DNA from: Mesorhizobium sp. Pch-S
GTDB taxonomy: Bacteria; Pseudomonadota; Alphaproteobacteria; Rhizobiales; Rhizobiaceae
Assembly: GCF_004136315.1 (NCBI RefSeq)
Contig: NZ_CP029562.1
Span: forward strand, 2,294,001-2,358,000
Direction of reading: 5' to 3'
DNA: 64,000 nucleotides
Part shown: one piece after another, positions 25,924 to 33,018 of the stretch
Layout: each line of letters begins with the position of its first letter
Position numbering within the stretch: position 1 is the first letter of the stretch
The notes under the pieces: generated by a model
Seen by the model: the letters and a program-made list of their open reading frames with translations, nothing else
What the model was told of the DNA's origin: nothing
Databases searched by the model: none
Translations under genes and position numbers: made by a program

Positions 25924-26951
25924 CAACAACAAAATCCCATATGCTCCGCGAGGTCCAGGAGATCCCCGAGGCAACCGCCCGTCTTCTTGAGGGATCCGGC
26001 AAGGTTCTGGCTGAGGCCGGATGCGGCATCCGCGAACGCGACCCCAACTTCATCATCACCGTGGCCCGCGGCTCTTCCGACCATGCCGCCACCTTCATGA
26101 AATACGCCGTGGAACTGACCGCCGGGCTCGCCGTCGCTTCGGTCGGTCCTTCGGTGGCCTCGATCTACGGCGCCAAGCTGCGGTTGAACGGTTCGGCCTG
26201 CCTTGCCATCTCGCAATCAGGCAAGAGCCCGGACATCGTCGCCATGGCTGAAAGCGCGCGCGCGGGCGGCGCGCTGACCATCGCGCTCACCAACACGGCC
26301 GATTCGCCGCTGGCACGCGCCGCGGACTATGCCGTCGACATCCTGGCCGGGCCGGAACTCAGCGTCGCCGCCACCAAGACCTACGTCAATTCGGCAGTCG
26401 CCGGATTGGCACTGATGGCGCATGCCACTGGCGACGAAGCGCTGATTGCCGCCCTGAAGCAGCTGCCCGAGCATTTCAGCAAGGCTGTCGCCTGCGACTG
26501 GAGCCCGCTCACCGCAGCACTGGACGGACACAACTCGTTCTTCATCCTGGGCCGCGGCCCGTCCTTCGCGATCGCCTCGGAAGCAGCGCTGAAGTTCAAG
26601 GAAACCTGCGCAGTGCACGCAGAGGCCTACAGCGGCGCGGAAGTCATGCACGGCCCGATGGCACTGGTCGGCCCGAAATTCCCGGTGCTGGCGCTTGCTG
26701 CCCGTGATGCCTCGGAACCGTCGCTCGCCGCCGCCGCTGACACCCTTGCCGCCAAGGGTGCCGCCACCTTCATCACCTCGACGCTGGCCAGGAACGCAAC
26801 GACATTGCCACACGTTGCCACCGGGCATCCGCTGACCGACCCGCTGACGCTGATCGTATCGTTCTACGCTTTCGTGGAGTCCTTCGCTCGTCATCGCGGC
26901 CTCGATCCCGACACGCCGCCAAACCTGCGCAAGGTGACGGAAACCGTATGA
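25920..26951 (+). CDS. SIS-domain sugar isomerase, likely glucosamine-6-phosphate deaminase (NagB-II type)
   Basis: 343 residues, two SIS domains as in the isomerase half of GlmS but without a glutaminase domain. Motifs: FIITVARGSSDHAA, LAISQSGKSPDIVAM, VAATKTYVNS, HGPMALVGP, and the C-terminal HRGLDPDTPPNLRKVTETV. Enzymes of this form deaminate GlcN-6-P to fructose-6-P, replacing classical NagB, which is absent here. It lies between the GntR regulator and nagA, with 4-base overlaps on both sides. Confidence 0.88.
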   Translation: MTTTKSHMLREVQEIPEATARLLEGSGKVLAEAGCGIRERDPNFIITVARGSSDHAATFMKYAVELTAGLAVASVGPSVASIYGAKLRLNGSACLAISQSGKSPDIVAMAESARAGGALTIALTNTADSPLARAADYAVDILAGPELSVAATKTYVNSAVAGLALMAHATGDEALIAALKQLPEHFSKAVACDWSPLTAALDGHNSFFILGRGPSFAIASEAALKFKETCAVHAEAYSGAEVMHGPMALVGPKFPVLALAARDASEPSLAAAADTLAAKGAATFITSTLARNATTLPHVATGHPLTDPLTLIVSFYAFVESFARHRGLDPDTPPNLRKVTETV

Positions 26952-28105
26952 GCAAGTATTTCGCACTCACCGGCGCACGCATCTTCGACGGCGCCGACTG
27001 GCATGACGATGCCGCCCTGATCGTCGCCGACGGGCTGGTCGAGGCGATTGCCGGGCGCAGCACCATTCCACCCGAGGCCGATATCGTCGACCTCGACGGC
27101 GGCATCCTGGCACCCGGCTTCATCGACCTGCAGGTCAATGGCGGCGGCGGCGTGATGCTGAACGACCACCCTGACCTCGCTTCGATCGAAACGATCTGCC
27201 GCGCGCACATGCCGTTCGGTACCACGGCGTTGCTGCCGACACTGATAACCGACACTCCAGAGATCACGGCTGCAGCAATCGCGGCAGGTGCCGAAGCCGC
27301 ACGGCGCAAGCTGCCTGGCTTCCTCGGCCTGCATCTGGAGGGGCCGCATCTGTCGCTTGCGCGCAAGGGTGCGCACGATCCCAAGCTGATCCGGCCGATG
27401 AACGAAGCCGATCAGGCGGCGTTGATCGCAGCCAGGGCGCAGCTGCCGGTCCTGCAGACCACGGTCGCTCCGGAATCGGCAAGCGCTGCCCAGGTCGAAG
27501 CGCTGGCGAAGGCCGGCATCGTCGTAAGCCTCGGCCACTCGGACACCGACTATGCAACCGCAACCGCCTATGTCGCGGCGGGGGCTTCCATGGCGACGCA
27601 TCTGTTCAATGCGATGAGCCAGATCGGCAATCGCGAACCGGGACTGGCCGGTGCTGCGATCGACAGCAGCACGATGTTCGCCGGCCTCATCGCTGATGGC
27701 ATTCACGTGCATCCGGCAACCATCGAGATCGCGCTGAAATCGAAGCAGGGCCCGGGACGCATCTTCCTGGTCACCGACGCCATGGCGACGATCGGCACCA
27801 AAATGACCGAATTCACGCTCAACGGCCGCACCATCTACCGCAAGGACGGCAGCCTGCGTCTAGCCGACGGCACATTGGCCGGCGCCGACCTGGACATGAT
27901 CTCGGCCGTTCGTTTCATGCACAAGGTGGTCGGCATCGATCTGGCCGAAGCCCTGCGCATGGCGTCATTCTATGCCGCTGAAGCCGTCGGCCAGTCGCAC
28001 CGGCTCGGTCGTTTTGCCAAAGGCACGGCTGCCGACATCGTCGCCTTGAGCGACGATGTCGGCATGAAGGGTACCTGGATCGGCGGCAACCGGGTTTTCG
28101 GTTAG
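26948..28105 (+). CDS. nagA: N-acetylglucosamine-6-phosphate deacetylase
   Basis: 385 residues, amidohydrolase superfamily. GFIDLQVNGGGG at 57-68, Glu131 in HLEGPHLS, His197 in LGHSDT, His218 in THLFNAM and Asp277 in VTDAMA are the metal and catalytic residues expected for NagA. The first metal-site His-x-His of other amidohydrolases is replaced by QVN, as is normal in NagA. It converts GlcNAc-6-P to GlcN-6-P plus acetate for the upstream deaminase. Last gene of the operon. Confidence 0.94.
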   Translation: MSKYFALTGARIFDGADWHDDAALIVADGLVEAIAGRSTIPPEADIVDLDGGILAPGFIDLQVNGGGGVMLNDHPDLASIETICRAHMPFGTTALLPTLITDTPEITAAAIAAGAEAARRKLPGFLGLHLEGPHLSLARKGAHDPKLIRPMNEADQAALIAARAQLPVLQTTVAPESASAAQVEALAKAGIVVSLGHSDTDYATATAYVAAGASMATHLFNAMSQIGNREPGLAGAAIDSSTMFAGLIADGIHVHPATIEIALKSKQGPGRIFLVTDAMATIGTKMTEFTLNGRTIYRKDGSLRLADGTLAGADLDMISAVRFMHKVVGIDLAEALRMASFYAAEAVGQSHRLGRFAKGTAADIVALSDDVGMKGTWIGGNRVFG

Positions 28106-28113
28106 ACCCTGCC

Positions 28114-28334
28114 GGTGCGTCCTTCGAGGCTCGCCCGCCTGAGTTTTTACTATATCTTCTAACGGCTTGCGGGCTCGCACCTCAGGATGAGGGCCCGTTG
28201 TGCCATCGGGCGAGAATTCTGAAGTGTTTCAGAACTCGGGCATCGTTGCACAGCGGCCCTCATCCTGAGGTGCGAACCCGCAAAGCATCGGAATTATCGG
28301 GAAACTTATACGGGCGAGCCTCGAAGGACGCACC
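28114..28334. repeat. long inverted repeat with CTCATCCTGAGGTGCGA arms
   Basis: Left arm 28114-28195 and right arm 28255-28334, separated by about 59 bp. Outer ends read GGTGCGTCCTTCGAGGC and its complement; inner ends read CACCTCAGGATGAGGGCC and its complement. The arms differ by internal indels. It fills the space between the convergent nagA and rpe genes. This sequence family is widespread in intergenic DNA of rhizobia and bradyrhizobia. Confidence 0.75.
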
Positions 28335-28353
28335 GCCTAAAGCGCAACGTAGG

Positions 28354-29031
28354 TCAGAGCGCCGCTCTGTCCGCGGCCGTCCGGATCGCCGCGATGTTGC
28401 TGCGATAGGCTTCGACCGTGCCGCCCTTGAACACGGCAGCGCCGGCAACGAGAACATTGGCGCCGGCAGCGGTGACCAGCGGCGCGGTTTCAGGCGAAAC
28501 ACCGCCGTCGATCTCGATGTCGATCGGCCGGTCACCGATCAGCGCCTTGACCCGCTTCACCTTCTCGACGACCGCCGGGATGAAGGCCTGCCCGCCAAAG
28601 CCCGGATTGACCGTCATCAGAAGGACGAGGTCCAGGCGATCGAGCACGTATTCGATGACGCTTTCCGGCGTACCGGGATTGAGCGCGACACCCGCCCTCT
28701 TGCCGAGATTGCGGATGGTCTGCAGCGACCGGTCGAGATGCGGACCGGCTTCGGCATGCACGGTGATGCCGTCGCAGCCTGCCTCGGCGAAAGCTGCCAG
28801 ATAGGGATCGACCGGCGCGATCATCAGATGGCAGTCGAAATAGGCTTTGGTGCGGTTGCGGATCGCCTTGATGACCGGCGCACCGAACGTGATGTTGGGC
28901 ACGAAATGCCCATCCATGACGTCGAGGTGGATCCAGTCGGCGCCGGCCTCGACGATGGCTTCGACCTCGTCGCCGAGCCTGGAGAAATCGGACGACAGCA
29001 CCGACGGTGCGATAAGGGTTTTTCCGGTCAT
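28354..29031 (-). CDS. rpe: ribulose-phosphate 3-epimerase
   Basis: 225 residues, full-length TIM barrel. [10 protein letters not shown] near the start, His35 and Asp37 in [13 protein letters not shown], His68 in [16 protein letters not shown] near 139 and Asp175 in IEIDGGV give the complete metal and acid-base set. It interconverts ribulose-5-P and xylulose-5-P in the pentose phosphate pathway. It is monocistronic here and convergent with nagA; no Calvin-cycle genes are nearby. Confidence 0.95.
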   Translation of the reverse strand: MTGKTLIAPSVLSSDFSRLGDEVEAIVEAGADWIHLDVMDGHFVPNITFGAPVIKAIRNRTKAYFDCHLMIAPVDPYLAAFAEAGCDGITVHAEAGPHLDRSLQTIRNLGKRAGVALNPGTPESVIEYVLDRLDLVLLMTVNPGFGGQAFIPAVVEKVKRVKALIGDRPIDIEIDGGVSPETAPLVTAAGANVLVAGAAVFKGGTVEAYRSNIAAIRTAADRAAL

Positions 29032-29117
29032 GACCGCTCCCGCAACTCTGTTTGCAACCGCCTAGCCGCATGAGTGCCGCTTGTCGACAGGATTCGCCAC
29101 CTGCTGATCCACAACTT

Positions 29118-29134
29118 CGGGTCAGCTTGACCCG
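29118..29134. promoter_or_regulatory. palindrome in the rpe/GS-like divergent promoter region
   Basis: CGGGTCA-GCT-TGACCCG, perfect 7-3-7, sits 60 bp before the GTG of the glutamine-synthetase-like gene and 86 bp from the rpe start. It may be an operator or a leader hairpin. No cognate regulator is obvious except the LysR protein downstream of the ligase gene. Confidence 0.4.
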
Positions 29135-29193
29135 CGCTGGGCACAATGCCAGCTTCGCCGGGCAATGCGGCTCTCTCAACAAGAAAGGTATAG

Positions 29194-30558
29194 GTGCTCA
29201 AATTGAGCGAATCAGAACAGTTAAAGGCATGGATTGACAAAAACGGCCCGATCGAAAGCGTTCAGGCAGTGGTCTGCGACCTGAACGGCATCATGCGCGG
29301 CAAGCGCATCCCGGTCGAACAGGCATCCAAGGTTCTCGGCGGCGGCATCCGCATGCCGCTTTCCATCGTCGGCGTCGACGTCTGGGGCGAGGACATCATC
29401 GGCAGCACGCAGGTTTTCGCCACGGGTGACGGCGACGGTATCTGCGAGGCGACAGGACGTGGACCGCTGCCGGTCAGCTGGACTTCACGGCCAAGCGCGC
29501 TCATCCCGCTGCAATTGTCCCTTGAGGATGGCCGCCCGTTCCTGGCCGATCCGCGGCAGGCGCTGGCAGCGATCGTCGCGCAGTATCGCGAGCTGGGTCT
29601 GCGGCCGGTCGTGGCGACGGAAATGGAATTCTACCTGATCGACCCCGAGCCGGACGGCGCCGTGCCTCCGATCTCGCCCTATACGGGCAAGCGGCTCGAT
29701 TCCGACGCCATTCTCTCGATCGATGAACTGGACGATTTCGGCGAGTTCTTCTCGGACGTCTACAAGGAATGCGCGAGGCAGGACGTGCCGGCCGACGCTG
29801 CGATCGCCGAAAACGGCATCGGTCAGTTCGAGATCAATCTTCTGCATACCGACGATCCGTTGAAGGCAGCGGATGACAGCGTTTTCTTCAAGCGCATCGT
29901 CAAGGGCGTGGCACGCAAGCATGGGCTGGCAGCAACCTTCATGGCCAAGCCCTACGGCACACGTTCAGGCAACGGCATGCATGTGCATTTCAGCCTGCTG
30001 AACGACAAGGGCGAGAACGTCTTCGACGACGGCACCGCCGAGGGTTCGCCAGTGCTGAAGAGTGCGGTCGCCGGCCTGCTGCGCGGCATGGCGGAAACGA
30101 CGCTGATGTTCGCGCCGCACTACAACTCCTACCGCCGCCTGCGGCCCGACACGCACGCACCGACCTCGATCTCCTGGGGTTACGAAAACCGGACGGCGGC
30201 CATCCGCATTCCGGGCGGCAATCCGAAGGCGCGGCGTATCGAACACCGTGTCGCCGGGGCAGATTCCAATCCCTATCTGGTGCTGACGGCGATCCTCGGT
30301 GCGGCTCTGGTCGGCATCAAAAACAACTGGAAGCCGACGGCCCCGCAGACGGGACGCGCCTATTCGGCCAAGAAGCAGCGCAAGATCCCGGCAGAATGGG
30401 GCCAGGCGGTGGATGCATTCGAGAGCGGCCCGATCGCGGCCGAAATCTTCGCGCCCGTGCTTCGGCAGATGATGGTCGCCTGCAAGCGGCAGGAGATCGC
30501 CGGTTTCGCCGAGCAAGTAACGGACTACGAGTTCAGCGCCTATCTCGAAATCGTCTAG
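29194..30558 (+). CDS. glutamine-synthetase-like gamma-glutamyl-amine ligase (PuuA/GlnT type)
   Basis: 454 residues from GTG 29194 behind AAGAAAGG. GS catalytic motifs: EMEFYLID (metal), NGIGQFEINLLH, the ATP/metal segment GNGMHVHFSLL, NSYRRLRPDTHAP, WGYENRTAAIRIP and RIEHRVAGADSNPYL. Length and the lack of the adenylylation loop fit the GS-like group that joins glutamate to amines (PuuA, IpuC) or GS type III-like enzymes rather than GlnA. Amine substrate unknown. Its last 26 bases overlap the end of the convergent LysR gene. Confidence 0.85.
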   Translation: MLKLSESEQLKAWIDKNGPIESVQAVVCDLNGIMRGKRIPVEQASKVLGGGIRMPLSIVGVDVWGEDIIGSTQVFATGDGDGICEATGRGPLPVSWTSRPSALIPLQLSLEDGRPFLADPRQALAAIVAQYRELGLRPVVATEMEFYLIDPEPDGAVPPISPYTGKRLDSDAILSIDELDDFGEFFSDVYKECARQDVPADAAIAENGIGQFEINLLHTDDPLKAADDSVFFKRIVKGVARKHGLAATFMAKPYGTRSGNGMHVHFSLLNDKGENVFDDGTAEGSPVLKSAVAGLLRGMAETTLMFAPHYNSYRRLRPDTHAPTSISWGYENRTAAIRIPGGNPKARRIEHRVAGADSNPYLVLTAILGAALVGIKNNWKPTAPQTGRAYSAKKQRKIPAEWGQAVDAFESGPIAAEIFAPVLRQMMVACKRQEIAGFAEQVTDYEFSAYLEIV

Positions 30559-31513
30559 CCTCGGACTCTGGAGTGGAATGCTGTCGTGGCATTCCACTCC
30601 AATTGGTTGTTCTGGGCATCCTTCCTTCGAACAGGTCGCGCTCGCGGGCCAGCCCGTCGCCGACCTGTTCGAAGAAAGCGCGCACCCGTGCGGTCCGTTT
30701 CAGGTCGGCATGTGTGACGATCCAGAATTCCCCTTCCAGATCGGGCAAGGGTTCCGGCCGCACCCGCACGAGGCCAGGATCGGCATCGCCGAGGTAGCAG
30801 GGCAACAGCGCCAGCCCGATGCCTGCCTTTGCCGCCACAAACTGATTGACCAGGCTGTTGGTGCGATAGATGAAGGCGCTGTCGGGTGCTGCCCGGCTCA
30901 GCCATTCCGCTGCCTGGATACCGGCAGCCCCCTCCTCCCAGCCAATCAGATCCTGCCGGTCGCCGACGTCCCCGACCGGGCCATCGAGGGCCTCCAGGTA
31001 GGCGGGCGCGGCAAAGAAGGTCCAGGCCGCTGCACAGAGCTTGCGCCCCCAAAGGTCGCCTTCCTTGGGGCGCACCGGGCGCAAAGCGATGTCGGCTTCG
31101 CGCCGTGACAGGCTGAGCACGCGGTTGTCGATCAGCAGCTCGACCACGATGCCGGGATTCGTCCGGCGAAACGCAGCCAGGTGGTTCGGCAGCCGGCTGT
31201 ATGCCAGCGTTTCCGAGGACGTCACCCGCAGTCGCCCCGACAGCCGATGGTCGGACCCGGCAATGTCGCGGTCGAGCGCCAGCGTTTCGTCCTCGACGCG
31301 CTCGGCGGTCGCTGCCATGCGTTCGCCAGTCGCTGTGGCCTGGTAGAGACCGCCGGGCAGGCGCTCGAACAGGCGCACGCCAAGCCGAGCTTCCAGGACA
31401 TTGAGCCGACGAAAGGCCGTCGAGTGATCGACGTTAAGCGCCTTGGCCGCACCGGTCAGGCTTCCTTCGCGCTGAACCGCAAGAACCAGCCGCAATTCAT
31501 TCCAGTCATCCAT
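30533..31513 (-). CDS. LysR-family transcriptional regulator
   Basis: 326 residues from the ATG at 31513 (MDDWNELRLVL); a longer frame starts 12 codons earlier but is less typical. The helix-turn-helix is at 15-45 (GSLTGAAKALNVDHSTAFRRLNVLEARLGVRLFER). The effector domain of the CrgA/VxuR-like subgroup follows. About 28 C-terminal residues are encoded across the hairpin at 30569-30601 and into the end of the ligase gene, which suggests the original stop was lost and the reading frame was extended. It probably controls the divergent glutathione S-transferase genes through the palindrome at 31539. Confidence 0.88.
   Translation of the reverse strand: MDDWNELRLVLAVQREGSLTGAAKALNVDHSTAFRRLNVLEARLGVRLFERLPGGLYQATATGERMAATAERVEDETLALDRDIAGSDHRLSGRLRVTSSETLAYSRLPNHLAAFRRTNPGIVVELLIDNRVLSLSRREADIALRPVRPKEGDLWGRKLCAAAWTFFAAPAYLEALDGPVGDVGDRQDLIGWEEGAAGIQAAEWLSRAAPDSAFIYRTNSLVNQFVAAKAGIGLALLPCYLGDADPGLVRVRPEPLPDLEGEFWIVTHADLKRTARVRAFFEQVGDGLARERDLFEGRMPRTTNWSGMPRQHSTPESEARRFRDRR
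30569..30601. terminator. hairpin between GS-like gene and LysR gene
   Basis: TGGAGTGGAATGC and its exact complement (13 bp arms) enclose TGTCGTG, 11 bases after the ligase stop. No T-run follows. It lies inside the extended C-terminus of the LysR gene. A similar GAGTGGAA hairpin is at 16548-16575, so it may be a repeat family member that also ends transcription. Confidence 0.55.
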
Positions 31514-31538
31514 GGGGGCGTGGGTAGCACATTCTGTG

Positions 31539-31556
31539 CTTGCAGTCATGCAAGCG
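31539..31556. promoter_or_regulatory. probable LysR binding palindrome
   Basis: GCTTGCA-GTCA-TGCAAGC, perfect 7-4-7, in the 146 bp between the LysR gene and the divergent glutathione S-transferase gene. Position and dyad form fit a LysR-type recognition site used for autoregulation and control of the divergent genes. It is 26 bp upstream of the regulator start. Confidence 0.55.
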
Positions 31557-31659
31557 CAGTGGGCAAAATCCCAATGAGCGATGCGCAGATGCCAATCCTA
31601 TTCTTGTCAGCGGAAGCTGTCGCCACCGGCGGCGACACCAATCCTCGGAAGGATCTGCC

Positions 31660-32285
31660 ATGAAACTCTACTACGCCACCGGCACCTGCTCGCTCTCGCC
31701 GCACATCGTCGCGCTGGAAGCAGGCATCGAACTCGACCTCGAAAAGGTCAACCTCGCCAAAACTCCACATCCGACGGAAACCGGGGTGGACTTCACCACC
31801 ATCAACCCGAACGGCTACGTGCCCGCGCTTGAGCTGGACGATGGCTCGGTGCTGACCGAAGGCGCTGCCATCGTGCAGTATCTCGCCGACTCAAACCGGA
31901 AGCCGGCCTGATGCAGCCGGAAGGATCGACCGGGCGCTACCGGCAGCAGAGCTGGCTCAACTTCATCGCCAGCGAACTGCACAAGATGTACAGCCCATGG
32001 CTGTTCCATCCCGAATACGGCACGCAGGCGCAGGATGTCGCGCGCCAGAAGATCGCCGAGCGGCTGGGGGTCGTCGAATCCCATCTGGCAAAATCGGGAC
32101 CTTATCTCGCCGGCGAGCGCTTCAGTGCCGCGGACGCCTATCTCTTCACCATCGTCGGCTGGTCCGCCTTCACCAAAGTCGACCTCACCGCCTTCCCGCA
32201 GCTGCGCGCCTTCATGGACCGTGTCGGCGCACGTCCGAACGTGCGCGCGGCGATGCAGGCCGAAGGCATGAAGATCGCGGCTTGA
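31660..32285 (+). pseudogene. glutathione S-transferase, frameshifted
   Basis: The first part (from ATG 31660 behind GGAAGGA) encodes a thioredoxin-fold N-domain, [15 protein letters not shown] with Cys10, up to AAIVQYLAD. The frame then stops at 31909-31911. The C-domain continues in another frame from about 31893 ([31 protein letters not shown] ... MKIAA). Adding one A to the AAA run at 31893-31895 joins them to a normal protein of about 208 residues with LADSKPEAGL at the junction. Either a sequencing or assembly indel, or a recent inactivation, since no other damage is visible. Confidence 0.85.
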
Positions 32286-32295
32286 GGAGGCTCCT

Positions 32296-32970
32296 GTGCA
32301 AAATCTGACGCTCGTCAGCCATCATCTGTGCCCCTATGTGCAGCGCGCGGCCATCGCACTCAGCGAAAAGGGCGTGCCCTTCGAAAAGGTGCTGATAGAC
32401 CTGGCCGACAAACCGCAATGGTTCGTCAGCCTGTCGCCGCTCGGCAAGGTGCCGCTGCTCATCATACGGCAGCCCGATCGGCCGCAGGCCGTGCTCTTCG
32501 AAAGCTCGGTGATCTGCGAATACATCGAAGAGACGCGGGCCGGCCCCAAACTCCATCCGAGCGATCCGTTGCTGCGCGCCCAGCATCGCGCCTGGATGGA
32601 ATACGGCTCGACCATCCTCTCCGACATCTGGGGCCTGGAGACGACGGCGGATGCTGCAATCTATGAGCAGAAGCGCGCAGCCATCGCCGACAAGTTCGAG
32701 CGCCTCGAGGCGGTGCTCGGCGACGGACCTTACTTTGCCGGCAGGGATTTCAGCCTGGTCGACGCGGTCTTTGCGCCGGTGTTCCGCTACTTCGACCTGT
32801 TCGATACGATTGCCGACACCGCCGTTCTGGCCAACACACCGCGTGTCCGTGCCTGGCGGGCGGCGCTGGCGGAGCGACCGAGCGTGCGGCAAGCCGTTGA
32901 CCCGGACTATCCGGAACGCCTGCACGCCTTCCTGCAAAGACACGATGCCTACCTGCTGAAGGCAGCGTGA
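32296..32970 (+). CDS. glutathione S-transferase, omega-like
   Basis: 224 residues from GTG 32296, with GAGGAGG upstream and only 10 bp after the previous stop. N-domain with SHHLCPYVQRAAIAL, where Cys12 is the likely glutathione-reactive residue as in omega/glutaredoxin-like GSTs. The cis-Pro loop is GKVPLL and ESSVICEYI contacts glutathione. The C-domain has the FAGRDFSLVDAVFAPV N-capping box. It probably reduces glutathione conjugates or mixed disulfides. Co-transcribed with the broken GST gene. Confidence 0.88.
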   Translation: MQNLTLVSHHLCPYVQRAAIALSEKGVPFEKVLIDLADKPQWFVSLSPLGKVPLLIIRQPDRPQAVLFESSVICEYIEETRAGPKLHPSDPLLRAQHRAWMEYGSTILSDIWGLETTADAAIYEQKRAAIADKFERLEAVLGDGPYFAGRDFSLVDAVFAPVFRYFDLFDTIADTAVLANTPRVRAWRAALAERPSVRQAVDPDYPERLHAFLQRHDAYLLKAA

Positions 32971-32982
32971 CTTCTGCAGACG

Positions 32983-33011
32983 GATGAAGGCGCCGCAACG
33001 GCGCCTTCATC
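32983..33011. terminator. bidirectional hairpin between convergent genes
   Basis: GATGAAGGCGCCG and its exact complement flank CAA, 13 bp arms, between the GST stop (32970) and the zntA stop (33019). GC-rich and well placed to end both transcripts, though it lacks a long T-run on either side. Confidence 0.7.
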
Positions 33012-33018
33012 ATGTTAA

